From contig NZ_CP107575.1 of assembly GCF_025854375.1 (NCBI RefSeq), positions 992,001 to 1,056,000 on the forward strand: a stretch of 64,000 nucleotides of DNA, written 5' to 3'. Below the pieces are notes generated by a model, which saw only the letters and a program-made list of their open reading frames with translations, was not told where the DNA came from and made no database searches. How positions within the stretch are numbered: position 1 is the first letter of the stretch; each line of letters begins with the position of its first letter. The position numbers and the translations under genes are program-made. Below are positions 35,176 through 44,285 of the stretch, piece by piece. The DNA is from Glutamicibacter sp. JL.03c. GTDB lineage: Bacteria; Actinomycetota; Actinomycetes; Actinomycetales; Micrococcaceae.

Positions 35176-36342
35176 TTGACTTCGGTCAGCCTAGGCATGC
35201 CGGCAGGCCCACCGCCGGTACTCGCACCACGTCGCAAGACTCGCCAATTCCAGGTCGGGTCTGTCGGGGTCGGCTCTGAATCGCCGATTTCGGTCCAGTC
35301 GATGACCACCACCAAAACTCATGACATCAACGCGACGCTGCAGCAAATCGCTGAGTTGACCGCTGCTGGTTGTGATATCGTGCGTGTCGCCTGCCCCACG
35401 GACAAGGATGCTGAAGCACTGAAGATCATTGCGATGAAGTCGCAGATCCCAGTGATCGCTGACATTCACTTCCAGCCGAAGTACGTCTTTGCGGCCATTG
35501 AAGCCGGTTGCGGCGCCGTTCGCGTCAACCCAGGCAACATCCGCCAATTCGATGACCAGGTTAAGGAAATCGCCCAGGCCGCCAAGGACCACGGCACCTC
35601 GATCCGTATCGGTGTTAATGCCGGCTCGCTGGATCGCCGCCTGCTGCAGAAGTACGGGAAGGCCACTCCCGAGGCCTTGGTTGAATCCGCGGTGTGGGAA
35701 GCTTCGCTGTTCGAAGAACACGGTTTCCACGATTTCAAGATCTCGGTCAAGCACAATGACCCCGTCATCATGGTTCGCGCCTACGAACTGCTGGCAGAAC
35801 GCGGCGACTGGCCGCTGCACCTGGGCGTGACCGAAGCCGGTCCGGCATTCCAAGGAACGATCAAGTCCGCTACTGCATTCGGCGCGCTGCTGTCCCAGGG
35901 CATCGGTGACACCATCCGCGTTTCGCTTTCTGCGCCTCCTGTGGAAGAGGTCAAGGTCGGCAACCAGATTCTTGAATCGCTGAACCTGCGACCTCGCAAG
36001 CTGGACATTGTTTCCTGCCCTTCATGTGGTCGTGCCCAGGTTGATGTCTACACCTTGGCAGAACAGGTCACCGAGGGCCTTGAAGGCATGAAGGCGCCAT
36101 TGCGCGTCGCCGTCATGGGCTGCGTTGTCAACGGTCCCGGTGAAGCTCGCGACGCTGATCTCGGCGTCGCTTCGGGCAACGGCAAGGGCCAGATCTTTGT
36201 CAAGGGCGAAGTGATCAAGACCGTGCCTGAAGACCAGATTGTTGAGACGCTGATTGAAGAAGCCAACCGTTTGGCTGACGAAATGGGACTGAACGATGAC
36301 GAGAATCCTGCCGCGGGTTCTCCCGTGGTCTCCGTCAGCTAA
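35176..36342 (+). CDS. ispG: 4-hydroxy-3-methylbut-2-enyl-diphosphate synthase
   Basis: Iron-sulfur enzyme of the MEP pathway (MEcPP to HMBPP). 388 residues from TTG 35176, chosen because GGAGG (35165-35169) is six bases upstream and the resulting N-terminus [20 protein letters not shown] is the usual actinobacterial GcpE start. The TIM barrel has [12 protein letters not shown]-type sequence and RVNPGNI. The 4Fe-4S cysteines are in [14 protein letters not shown] and [17 protein letters not shown]. In most relatives it follows the Rip1-type protease directly; here three genes intervene. Confidence 0.95.
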   Translation: MTSVSLGMPAGPPPVLAPRRKTRQFQVGSVGVGSESPISVQSMTTTKTHDINATLQQIAELTAAGCDIVRVACPTDKDAEALKIIAMKSQIPVIADIHFQPKYVFAAIEAGCGAVRVNPGNIRQFDDQVKEIAQAAKDHGTSIRIGVNAGSLDRRLLQKYGKATPEALVESAVWEASLFEEHGFHDFKISVKHNDPVIMVRAYELLAERGDWPLHLGVTEAGPAFQGTIKSATAFGALLSQGIGDTIRVSLSAPPVEEVKVGNQILESLNLRPRKLDIVSCPSCGRAQVDVYTLAEQVTEGLEGMKAPLRVAVMGCVVNGPGEARDADLGVASGNGKGQIFVKGEVIKTVPEDQIVETLIEEANRLADEMGLNDDENPAAGSPVVSVS

Positions 36343-36367
36343 AGACAGCCGGCGAAGCGACAAAGGG

Positions 36368-37192
36368 ATGCCGCGGACTTTGAGCCGTCGTGACACGATG
36401 GCTCTGATCGAGTTGCTCGACCGCGACCCCGTCGCCAATATTTTCACCCGTTCCCAGGTGAACTTGCACCGTTCGGCCGCACCAGATGGCTTCGCCCATA
36501 TTGTGGGGCTCGACGGTGAAGACGGTCTCGAATCGGCATGCTGGGTGGGTGCCAATGTGGCGCCTACCCTCATGTCCGAGGACGAGGCCAAGAAATATGC
36601 GCAGCATGCCATGGAGTCCCGCCAACGATTCGCCTCTGTTTTCGGCCCAGCCCAGTCCGTTCTGGCCATGCACGAGGTGCTGCGCGAGGGTCCTCAAGCC
36701 ATCTTTGATGTCAGGGAGAACCAACCCCTGCTAACGATTTCCCAGCCACCTGTTGGAATACAGCGCAACCGGATCCGTCCTGCACGCATTCACGAATTTG
36801 ATCTTGTACTCCCAGCCAGCGCTGCCATGTTCGAGGAAGAACTGGGCTACTCGCCGCTGGAAAATGGTGGCAGTTTTTATCGAAGCCGCGTTCGGCAACT
36901 CATTCGGGATGCGTACACGGTCATCGACCGCGACGAGGATGGCGAAGTCATTTTCAAGGCGGATCTAGGTACTGTTACCGACGAAGTAGTCCAGATCCAA
37001 GGCGTGTGGGTCAATCCCAAATACAGGGGTCTTGGCTTGGCCGCCGGATATATGAGCAGCACTGTTGACTACGCAATGCAGTTCGCGCCCGTAGTGAGCT
37101 TGTATGTCAATGATTTTAATGTTCCTGCCCTGAAGTCCTATCAGCGCATTGGCTTTGAGCAAGTAGGTACTTTTGCAACTATCTTGTTTTGA
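36368..37192 (+). CDS. GNAT-family acetyltransferase (two-domain, ispG-linked)
   Basis: About 274 residues. The N-terminal half (ALIELLDRDPVANIFTRSQVNLHRS) and the C-terminal GNAT domain (GVWVNPKYRGLGLAAGYMSS; VSLYVNDFNVPALKSYQRIGFEQVGTFATILF) match the DUF4081-GNAT protein that follows ispG in Actinobacteria (Rv2867c-like). The V/Q-x-x-R-G-x-G motif in NPKYRGLGLA binds acetyl-CoA. The start is uncertain: ATG 36368 is assumed, ATG 36398 is possible. Its target is unknown. Confidence 0.85.
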   Translation: MPRTLSRRDTMALIELLDRDPVANIFTRSQVNLHRSAAPDGFAHIVGLDGEDGLESACWVGANVAPTLMSEDEAKKYAQHAMESRQRFASVFGPAQSVLAMHEVLREGPQAIFDVRENQPLLTISQPPVGIQRNRIRPARIHEFDLVLPASAAMFEEELGYSPLENGGSFYRSRVRQLIRDAYTVIDRDEDGEVIFKADLGTVTDEVVQIQGVWVNPKYRGLGLAAGYMSSTVDYAMQFAPVVSLYVNDFNVPALKSYQRIGFEQVGTFATILF

Positions 37193-37306
37193 TTGATCTT
37201 TGGCCAACGCCTGACGCGATCGAGCGTGCCAGTGTCGCAATCTCGTTGAAGCTCTCGAGGATCTTTTAGACTCTAGAGGGTAAAGCTAAACGGGATAGGA
37301 AATTTT

Positions 37307-37993
37307 GTGGCTCCAGCCAATGGTTTCAAGTTGTATCTGGCCGCTGCCTTTTGCCTTGGTACGGTGACGTTGGCAGGCTGCAGCACTGCTCAGCCTGCGC
37401 CAGAGCCAACCGCTCAAGCGGTGGTGGAAATCGATGCAGATCAGCTTCAAAAAATACTTGAAGACTATTCCCAAGACGATGCAAACGCTACGGTCATTAA
37501 TGACAAAAAACTGCGCTCCGGTATCCCGCAAGCGCAAGAATGGCTTGAAAGCGTCAAGGTCAACCCGAGCAAATGCGGCGTCACCTTTGCTGAACCCGTT
37601 GCCGACCAGCTTCAGAATTCGACCATGGGCGCTATCGAGTTCGACGACAGCTATTTGACTGTGGCCGTTTACAAGGATCCCCAACTTCTGAAGAAGCAGT
37701 GGGAAGCCAAGGCTTCCGCCAATGAGCAGTGCTCTCGCTACTCCGTTACTTCTGGCAGCGAATCCCGTGCCTTCCACCTGGCTAAACAGCCGATTGACTC
37801 GCAAGCAGGGCAGGACGAGAGCTATGTCGTCACCAGCAGTGACGGAAAAACTACTCAGCAACAGCTCATCGTCCGATCGGCGACCGCAAATGTTCTGATT
37901 GGAATTCAGCAAACCACCGCCCAAGGCCAAACGCAGCAACAACTCAAAGATGCTTCGGCAAGAATCAATGAATTGCTGAAAGAGCTGAACTAG
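37307..37993 (+). CDS. Lipoprotein of unknown function, paralogue 1
   Basis: A 228-residue secreted lipoprotein: hydrophobic signal, lipobox TLAGC (Cys25), a Gln/Pro-rich linker and an alpha/beta domain. It shares a pattern with the next two genes: IDADQLQKILEDY, then VKVNPSKC, then a second Cys in NEQCSRYSVTS, and a C-terminal helix DASARINELLKELN. The two Cys may form a disulfide. I do not recognise the family; the two-Cys, about 200-residue extracellular layout recalls PknH-like sensor domains, but that is a guess. Confidence 0.75.
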   Translation: MAPANGFKLYLAAAFCLGTVTLAGCSTAQPAPEPTAQAVVEIDADQLQKILEDYSQDDANATVINDKKLRSGIPQAQEWLESVKVNPSKCGVTFAEPVADQLQNSTMGAIEFDDSYLTVAVYKDPQLLKKQWEAKASANEQCSRYSVTSGSESRAFHLAKQPIDSQAGQDESYVVTSSDGKTTQQQLIVRSATANVLIGIQQTTAQGQTQQQLKDASARINELLKELN

Positions 37994-38049
37994 AGGATTC
38001 AGCGCCCCATTCTCCGAGAACATCGCAGGGACAACGCAAGGAAAATTTC

Positions 38050-38799
38050 ATGACAAAGCGGATACTGTTATTGGCCTGCCCGATTGCGGCATCCCTGGCA
38101 TTGGCAGGTTGCTCTGCCGGATCATCCGACCAAGCACCAGCTACCTCGGGATCACCGAGCGCCGTGACAAGCCAAGAGGGCACCGGTGGGCAAACGACTG
38201 GGAAAAATCTCAGCGCGCAGCAAGTAGAAGACATCGCCTCAAAATTACTTGATGGGGACCCCTCCGTTCAGGTCATCGGCAACGAGCAAATGCAACCGCA
38301 GCTTTCAGCTGCCAAGAATGCGACGCAACCTGATGGAATCAAGCCTGAGAAATGCGCTGAACTAAATGCAGAATATACGGTTACGGATCTGACCGGTTCG
38401 GTAGCGGCCACGTCCACCAGCAGCTCTGAGCAATTGGGAAAAGTAGTACAGGTTTTTTCGTTGACCAACGAAGCGACGCGAAAAAACGTGCAAGATGCCC
38501 TGGCATTGGATGACCTAGCAGGATGCGAAACGGTCACTATTGAACAAGGCGGAAAGGAGATTAAGGCGCAACGGCAGGTTCTGCCGTTGGATGTCAAAGC
38601 CGAGAGGTCATTGACGATGTCGACCATCATGGATGCAGGCGGTGGACAGAAACTGAGTTCAGTTGCTGTTCAGGCGCTGGATGGAAACAATTTTGTTCTG
38701 GTCACCTTACAGACGGGATCGATGCAACCTGCGGAATTGGCGACTCAAGCGGTAGAACTGACAGATCAAGCGTTTGATGAAATTAAAGCCACGCAATAG
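38050..38799 (+). CDS. Lipoprotein of unknown function, paralogue 2
   Basis: A 249-residue lipoprotein with lipobox ALAGC (Cys21) and a Ser/Thr/Gly linker. The domain begins with LSAQQVEDIASKLLDGDPSVQVI and contains GIKPEKCAEL and LAGCETVTIEQ, matching paralogues 1 and 3, and ends in a helix LATQAVELTDQAFDEIKA. It starts at ATG 38050, 56 bases after the previous gene. AAGGAAA (38039-38045) is the ribosome site. Codon use is noticeably less GC-rich than in the core genes around it. Confidence 0.75.
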   Translation: MTKRILLLACPIAASLALAGCSAGSSDQAPATSGSPSAVTSQEGTGGQTTGKNLSAQQVEDIASKLLDGDPSVQVIGNEQMQPQLSAAKNATQPDGIKPEKCAELNAEYTVTDLTGSVAATSTSSSEQLGKVVQVFSLTNEATRKNVQDALALDDLAGCETVTIEQGGKEIKAQRQVLPLDVKAERSLTMSTIMDAGGGQKLSSVAVQALDGNNFVLVTLQTGSMQPAELATQAVELTDQAFDEIKATQ

Positions 38800-38877
38800 T
38801 TCCGGTAAGGACTTTTATTTCGAACGTGTTGTGTAATACTGGAGATGGCTTTTCGCAATCAACGTGAGGATTACACC

Positions 38878-39621
38878 ATGAAGAAGCAAGCTTTCTGGGT
38901 GCTGCCAGTTGCAGCAGCGTTCGCCCTGAGTGGTTGCGGCAGTTCCGGCAATGAATCGGCTGGAAACTCCGAAGGGTCAGGGACTGCTCAGGAGCAGTCT
39001 ACTGAGACTGGAGCCCTGTCGGCCGAGCAGGCTACCGCGGTGGTCAAGTCGCTGGTCGGAGATGAATCCAATGCCCAAGTGCTAGACGGCGACACGATTA
39101 AGGCATCCTTGCCGGACTCGCAAAAACTGCTCGAACAGATGAACATCAAGCCTGAAAAGTGCGCCGAATTGGTGACACAGCAGGGAACTCAGGATCTCGA
39201 CGGCACCAACATGGCTGTGGCCGTAGTGCCTGGTGAAGGCGCGGAAACGACGACGTATTCGGTCACCGGATTCGAAGATTCGGCAAAGCTTGAGCAAGCA
39301 AAAACCATGGCAGAAAAGAAAGACCTGCAAGGCTGTGACAAGTTCACCATGTCTATGTCAGGTCAGGAGATTTCTGCATCGGCGAAAATCCTTGATGCTA
39401 CTTCTGATGCTGATACCACGGTTGCGACTCAAACCAGCATGACAGTTAATGGTACTGAAGTCCCCGGCGGTTCCTACCAGCTTCAGGGACTGGTTGGCGA
39501 TAACGCCGTAGTGGTCGCCTACACCGGTGGGACCGAAGAAAAGGCAGAAAGCGAAGTGCTAGAACAGCTTGTCGGTGAACTGAACAAAGCCGTCGCTGAA
39601 GTAAAGTCTGCTGCGAAGTAG
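38878..39621 (+). CDS. Lipoprotein of unknown function, paralogue 3
   Basis: A 247-residue lipoprotein, lipobox ALSGC (Cys20), then an acidic Ser/Gly/Glu linker. The domain has LSAEQATAVVKSLVGDESNAQVLDG-type sequence, NIKPEKCAELV, LQGCDKFTMSM and a C-terminal helix VLEQLVGELNKAVAEVKSAAK. It is closest to paralogue 2. ATG 38878 has GAGGA eight bases upstream; an in-frame ATG at 38845 is less likely. A 12-bp hairpin follows the gene, ending the lipoprotein cluster. Confidence 0.75.
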   Translation: MKKQAFWVLPVAAAFALSGCGSSGNESAGNSEGSGTAQEQSTETGALSAEQATAVVKSLVGDESNAQVLDGDTIKASLPDSQKLLEQMNIKPEKCAELVTQQGTQDLDGTNMAVAVVPGEGAETTTYSVTGFEDSAKLEQAKTMAEKKDLQGCDKFTMSMSGQEISASAKILDATSDADTTVATQTSMTVNGTEVPGGSYQLQGLVGDNAVVVAYTGGTEEKAESEVLEQLVGELNKAVAEVKSAAK

Positions 39622-39639
39622 ATTTCGAGAGTTTCTATG

Positions 39640-39676
39640 GCTCTTCCCCGGTTGCATTCATGTCCCGGGGAAGAGC
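39640..39676 (+). terminator. Hairpin after the lipoprotein cluster
   Basis: GCTCTTCCCCGG (39640-39651) pairs with CCGGGGAAGAGC (39665-39676). No strong T-run. Confidence 0.65.
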
Positions 39677-39740
39677 TCTCTGGTTTAAGGAGTTGTCATA
39701 GCACCTCCCAACGCAGGGAAAAGCGTGGCATCATCAATAA

Positions 39741-40354
39741 GTGACTGTGGAGTATCGTGTCCCCGAGGCATTGATTCAGGCAGCATTAACGGCCGGCGAG
39801 AATCCGTCGGTCAAAGCGCGTAATCTCAAGGCGTTGCATCAAAGCTGAGCCGAAGGAACGCTTGTTCCAAACATCGTACGTCCTGTTGTCGCACGATCTT
39901 GGTCCCGGGCCGGTTCTTTGGATGAATACTTTGTTGCCTTGGATACCTCATCGGTGCGCGACCTGCGCGAATCAGATCACGAACTGTCAAATCTCGTTGA
40001 ACTCTTCAAGGATCGGTTGCTACCTTGGCGACTCAGGCAGGTATCCAATTAGTCATATCAGAAGTGCAAGGATACGTTCTTTGGGTTCGGGGACCATCCA
40101 CGATCCGTCGTCGTAGTGATGGTATTGGATTCGTGACACGTGCTCGATGGCGAGAGGGCGATGTCGGAACTAACGGGATCGGCGTGGCTATGGCTGGGGA
40201 AGGTCCCGTGCAAAATTCCGGTCCTGAGCATGTTCGTGGCAAATGCTGGGGTCTGGGTTCAGGAACTACGAAGGATCCAGGACCGTGGCATGGGGAACTG
40301 CGCAAGTATGTGGAAACCTACCAACGTCAAGAACCTGTAGTTCTACGGAGGTAA
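39741..40354 (+). pseudogene. Decayed GAF-domain transcriptional regulator (AcoR-like N-terminal half)
   Basis: Frame 1, from GTG 39741, reads YRVPEALIQAALTAGENPSVK, hits TGA at 39846-39848, and continues in frame with VRPVVARSWSRAGSLDEYF and DHELSNLVELFKDRLLP to a stop near 40050. The sequence then continues in another frame (from about 40025) with AGIQLVISEVQGYVLWVRGPS, RRRSDGIGFVTRARWREGDVGTNGIG and GPEH. This order matches the N-terminal and GAF parts of AcoR-like regulators. One stop, one frameshift, a garbled GAF end and no HTH show that it is a relic. Confidence 0.72.
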
Positions 40355-40718
40355 ATTGCACCAATCAAGGCATTATTCAAAGTATTTAGGCCTGCAGCTC
40401 AAAACTCATTATGAGGGCCTGGCGACCCCGGTATACGCGCTCGCCGAGACCTACCATCAGGCCTGAAAAAGCGGTAGTGTGGCGTTCAATCTGTAATGGA
40501 ACGGGAAGAGCTGTCTCTTGGATCTCCCCGGCTCTGCTTTTCGGTGGCTCATTTCGCAACACGGGATAGCTCATAGCCCTTGAATTTATTGGGAAGTGGC
40601 CCGAAGCGGTAGCATTGGAATCGGTCGACTTTACGGCCAAAAACCCTTTTGATTTTGCATAGCTAGTCGACACCGAAAACCCTTTCGGATGTCGACGGAC
40701 GGAATAGGACGCCCCCGA
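40355..40718. other. Gene-free region before proS with leader hairpins
   Basis: No intact gene. A 25-codon open stretch at 40389-40463 (KTHYEGLATPVYALAETYHQA) looks protein-like and could be another decayed fragment. Just before proS are two similar hairpins described separately. Together with the pseudogene this makes about 1 kb of decaying DNA. Confidence 0.6.
40638..40696 (+). promoter_or_regulatory. Tandem hairpins in the proS leader
   Basis: Hairpin A, CAAAA-ACCC-TTTTG (40638-40651), and hairpin B, CCGAAA-ACCC-TTTCGG (40673-40688), share the same loop. Hairpin B is extended by GTCGAC (40666-40671) pairing with GTCGAC (40691-40696), with a small bulge. A further GTCGAC lies at 40624-40629. 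They end 22 bases before the proS start and may act on transcription or translation. Confidence 0.45.
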
Positions 40719-42506
40719 GTGGTTTTGAAGCTTTCCACTACCTTCTTGCGCACCCTGCGTGAAGATCCGGTTGACGCCGAAGTCGCCAGCCACAAGCTGT
40801 TGGTACGCGCCGGTTATATCCGCCGTGCGGCCCCGGGCATCTACACCTGGTTGCCGCTGGGTTTGAAGGTCCTTGCGCGCGTTGAAGCTATTGTGCGCGA
40901 GGAAATGAATGCCATCGGCGGCCAGGAAGTGCATTTCCCTGCGTTGCTGCCACGCGAGCCTTACGAGCAGACCGGCCGTTGGACCGAGTACGGTGAGGGC
41001 CTGTTCCGCCTGAAGGATCGCAAGGACGCCGACTACCTCTTGGCGCCAACCCACGAGGAAATGTTCACCCTTCTGGTGAAGGACCTGTACAACTCCTACA
41101 AGGACCTGCCGGTCTACCTTTACCAGATTCAGAACAAGTACCGTGACGAGGCCCGTCCACGCGCAGGGCTGCTGCGCGGCCGCGAATTCATCATGAAGGA
41201 TTCCTATTCCTTCAACATCGACGACGCTGGCCTGGACGAGGCCTACATGGCTCACCGCGGCGCCTACCTGAAGATCTTCGAGCGCCTTGGCCTTGAGGTT
41301 GTCCCGGTCTTTGCCCAGGCCGGTGCCATGGGTGGATCGAAGTCCGAAGAGTTCTTGCACCCGACCGCTATCGGTGAGGATACCTTCGTCCGCTCGCCAG
41401 GCGGTTATGCAGCCAACGTGGAAGCTGTCACCACGGTGGTGCCAGAAGACATCGACTACACGGATGCTCCTGCATTCGAGGTCATCGAGACGCCAAATAC
41501 TCCTACCATCGACACCCTGGTTGCAGCCGCCAATGAACTGCGCCCGCGCGAGGATCGTGCTTGGGAAGCCAAGGACACCCTGAAGAACGTCGTGCTGGCC
41601 ATCACCGACCCTGAAGGCAACCGCCACTTGGTCGTTCTCGGTGTGCCAGGTGACCGCCAGGTAGACGAAAAGCGCCTTGAAGCCACCATCGGTCTCGCGC
41701 TGGGCATCAACGGTGAAGTTGCCGTTGAGCAGGCCACGGCAGAAGACCTCAAGAGCCACCCAGAGATCGTCACCGGCTACCTCGGCCCAGCCCTCGGACT
41801 GGATAAGCAGCTGCTGGGCAAGGACACCGAAGGTGCGATCACCTACCTGGTAGATCCTCGCGTCGTTTCCGGCAGCACCTGGATCACCGGCGCCAACGAG
41901 CACGGCAAGCACGTGTTCGGCCTGGTGGCCGGTCGCGACTTCGCGTTTGATGGCACCATCGAAGCCGTCAACGTCCTTGAAGGCGATCCTGCTCCGGACG
42001 GATCAGGTCCTCTGCGTACCGAGCGCGGTATCGAAATGGGGCATATCTTCCAGCTCGGCCGCAAGTACGCGGAAGCCCTGGATCTGCGGGTGCTTGACCA
42101 GAACGGCAAGCTGCAGGTTGTCACCATGGGCTCCTACGGCATCGGTGTCACCCGAGCCGTCGCTGCCTTAGCTGAGGCCTACCACGATGAGAATGGCCTG
42201 GCTTGGCCTAAGCAGATTGCCCCAGCCGACGTCCACATTGTCGTCACCGGCAAGGGCGCAGAGATGCTTGAAGCCGCCGAGAAGCTGGCTGCCGAGCTCG
42301 AAGCTGCCGGGCAGGAAGTCATCCTTGACGACCGTCCGAAGCTTTCGGCTGGCGTGAAGTTCTCCGACGCTGAGCTGATCGGTATTCCAACGATCGTTGT
42401 CGTGGGACGTGGCCTGGCTGATGGAGTCGTTGAAGTGAAGGATCGAGTTACCGGTGAACGTCGTGACGTGAAGGTTGACGACGTGGTTGCCGAGCTGACC
42501 GCCTGA
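40719..42506 (+). CDS. proS: Prolyl-tRNA synthetase
   Basis: Charges tRNA-Pro. About 595 residues in the bacterial (E. coli-like) form: class II motif 1 and motif 2 ([25 protein letters not shown], partly quoted), the inserted editing domain (about 220-400; [25 protein letters not shown]), motif 3 ([16 protein letters not shown]) and the anticodon-binding domain ([21 protein letters not shown]). GTG 40719 is chosen because AGGA (40706-40709) lies nine bases upstream and the start [17 protein letters not shown] matches relatives. The frame is open to 40689 without a signal. Confidence 0.95.
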   Translation: MVLKLSTTFLRTLREDPVDAEVASHKLLVRAGYIRRAAPGIYTWLPLGLKVLARVEAIVREEMNAIGGQEVHFPALLPREPYEQTGRWTEYGEGLFRLKDRKDADYLLAPTHEEMFTLLVKDLYNSYKDLPVYLYQIQNKYRDEARPRAGLLRGREFIMKDSYSFNIDDAGLDEAYMAHRGAYLKIFERLGLEVVPVFAQAGAMGGSKSEEFLHPTAIGEDTFVRSPGGYAANVEAVTTVVPEDIDYTDAPAFEVIETPNTPTIDTLVAAANELRPREDRAWEAKDTLKNVVLAITDPEGNRHLVVLGVPGDRQVDEKRLEATIGLALGINGEVAVEQATAEDLKSHPEIVTGYLGPALGLDKQLLGKDTEGAITYLVDPRVVSGSTWITGANEHGKHVFGLVAGRDFAFDGTIEAVNVLEGDPAPDGSGPLRTERGIEMGHIFQLGRKYAEALDLRVLDQNGKLQVVTMGSYGIGVTRAVAALAEAYHDENGLAWPKQIAPADVHIVVTGKGAEMLEAAEKLAAELEAAGQEVILDDRPKLSAGVKFSDAELIGIPTIVVVGRGLADGVVEVKDRVTGERRDVKVDDVVAELTA

Positions 42507-42541
42507 GAACTTCAAAAATAATTAAATAGGGGAGTGGCGCG

Positions 42542-43354
42542 GTGCAAGAGATTCTGGAATTCCTGTCCGTCAACGGCGAGTCCGTTTCCTTCTGGCCCTT
42601 GGCCCTGCTTTTGCTGGCGGCCTTGGGTGCAGGATGGATCGACGCGGTTGTTGGAGGTGGGGGCCTGATTCAATTGCCCGCGCTGCTTCTTTTTCCCGGG
42701 ATCACCCCGGTGCAAGCGCTGGCGACCAATAAGTTGGGGTCGATCTTCGGCACGACCACTAGCGCGATCACGTACTACCGGCGGACCAGCCCGGACCTGA
42801 AAACAGCGATTCCGATGGCGCTGACGGCTTTGATCGGCGCATTCGGCGGAGCCGCATTGGCGACAGTGCTTCCCTCGGAAGCAATCAAGCCGATCATCAT
42901 CGCGGCGCTGATCGCGGTCCTGCTCTTTACGATTTTCAAGCCAAAAGCAGGCGAGCTCTCTCGTCTGCGATACACCGGGCACCAGCATTATTTGCGGGCC
43001 ATCATGATTGGCCTGGTTATCGGCGGTTATGACGGCATGGTCGGTCCCGGCACCGGATCATTCCTGATCATCGCCATGGTGACAGTACTCGGGTACAACT
43101 TCCTGCAGTCCTCGGCGAAAGCCAAGATTGTCAATCTGTGCACGAATCTTGGTGCCTTGCTGCTGTTCGTTCCAACCGGCCATGTACTGGTCGGTCTAGG
43201 CCTGGCCATGGGCGTCATGAACATGATCGGCGGCTATCTCGGAGCGCGCATGGCGATCTCCAAGGGAAGTGCTTTTATCCGCATCGTCTTTGTCGTTGTT
43301 GTCAGCGCGCTGATCATCAAGCTTGGCTCAGACATGATATTTGCCAGAGAGTAG
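42542..43354 (+). CDS. TSUP-family (TauE/SafE) membrane transporter
   Basis: A 270-residue protein with about eight hydrophobic helices and the TauE/SafE duplication: GAGWIDAVVGGGGLIQLPALL and PVQALATNKLGSIFGTTTSAI in the first half, GGYDGMVGPGTGSFLIIAMV in the second. The family exports sulfite, sulfoacetate or other organosulfur anions. The GTG start at 42542 has AGGGGAG (42528-42534) upstream. It follows proS by 35 bases and may be cotranscribed. Confidence 0.9.
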   Translation: MQEILEFLSVNGESVSFWPLALLLLAALGAGWIDAVVGGGGLIQLPALLLFPGITPVQALATNKLGSIFGTTTSAITYYRRTSPDLKTAIPMALTALIGAFGGAALATVLPSEAIKPIIIAALIAVLLFTIFKPKAGELSRLRYTGHQHYLRAIMIGLVIGGYDGMVGPGTGSFLIIAMVTVLGYNFLQSSAKAKIVNLCTNLGALLLFVPTGHVLVGLGLAMGVMNMIGGYLGARMAISKGSAFIRIVFVVVVSALIIKLGSDMIFARE

Positions 43355-43373
43355 TCCGGCAGGATTGTTGCAG

Positions 43374-43820
43374 CTAGCCGGTACGTATGCTTGAAGCTTC
43401 CACAGTGGTATAGCCCGTGTGATGCTTGACCTGCTGTGGCGCGATAGCATGCACCAAAGAGCTGGCAGGCATCTGATCAATGCGGAAGGTCAAGAAACTT
43501 CCACGAGATGCCGTGCGGTACAGCTCGCCGATGCTGGTGTCCTGCGGCATCGGTTCTACCACCTGAAGGGCAGTGCACCCGATAGATACGTACATGAACC
43601 ATAGATCGCCGTTGGCTGGGTCAGTGGTGGCTACGAGGACCGGTGGCTGATGCGCTGCGGCCAGGGACATCACGTCACTGAGCTGCTCTTCTGGTTGCGC
43701 GATAACGATAGGCATGCCTTGCACCCAACCGTGCGAGCTGAGCTGCGCGCGGCCCTGCCTCGAACTGATGATTTCACTGACTGATTCCGCTATTTTGGAT
43801 CGTACAAATCGACCTGGCAT
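43374..43820 (-). CDS. Hypothetical protein, no family recognised
   Basis: A 148-residue soluble protein. The ATG at 43820 has a good AGGAG eight bases upstream, which decides this start over an upstream ATG at 44054 in AT-rich DNA. Sequence includes VRSKIAESVSEIISSRQGRAQ, PPVLVATTDPANGDLWFMYV and RTASRGSFLTFRIDQMP; the last part suggests a beta-rich region. I see no catalytic motif, signal peptide or membrane helix. It is flanked by gene-poor AT-rich DNA and may be recently acquired or fast-evolving. Confidence 0.65.
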   Translation of the reverse strand: MPGRFVRSKIAESVSEIISSRQGRAQLSSHGWVQGMPIVIAQPEEQLSDVMSLAAAHQPPVLVATTDPANGDLWFMYVSIGCTALQVVEPMPQDTSIGELYRTASRGSFLTFRIDQMPASSLVHAIAPQQVKHHTGYTTVEASSIRTG

Positions 43821-44285
43821 TATCCATTCTCCTGTGTACGCAGTTGTAACGAGTGTCTGGATCCCCCTGTGAGCGCCCCAGTTGCGGATTATTTCTCGCC
43901 GTTTAATGAGGGTGTTAAATCGTGAACCTTCGGCTCTTCTTTTCACCATAGCCGTTAATTCGATGAATTGCGAGAGCATGATTGACAGGAGTAAATTTCC
44001 ATTATTCCGACATTTCGCATGAATCTGTATTGCCGGTGAATATTTGTTATGCATTAGGGGTCGCCATGCGTGAATAAAATGATATTTGACTTGTGGATAT
44101 AAGAGAAATCTTGGTCCAGTGGAGGATGAGTGGCGGCCTGGTACCAGGTCACGAATCTAGCTGCGATCAGCAATTGAATTCATCTGAAGTAATGATTGAT
44201 CCTTGAAGTAAAAAATACCGTTGTGATTATTTTGTAATACAGCTACCACGAGTCAGCGGGTCTGGAAACCCGTTAAAACGCAGGC
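43821..44285. other. AT-rich gene-free region
   Basis: No supported gene. The composition is more AT-rich than the surrounding DNA. A short CGGGT/ACCCG hairpin lies near 44259-44274, close to the end of the DUF4439-like gene. The promoter of the minus-strand hypothetical gene should be at the left edge. Confidence 0.5.

Noticed and set aside
40389-40466. 25-codon open fragment (LKTHYEGLATPVYALAETYHQA)
   Set aside because: Looks protein-like, but there is no start, ribosome site or family match, so it is only noted as possible gene debris.
40386-41912. 508-codon minus-strand ORF opposite proS
   Set aside because: Overlaps the certain proS gene; no family resemblance.
44257-44276. CGGGT/ACCCG hairpin before the end of the DUF4439-like gene
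   Set aside because: A 5-bp stem without a T-run is too weak to call a terminator.
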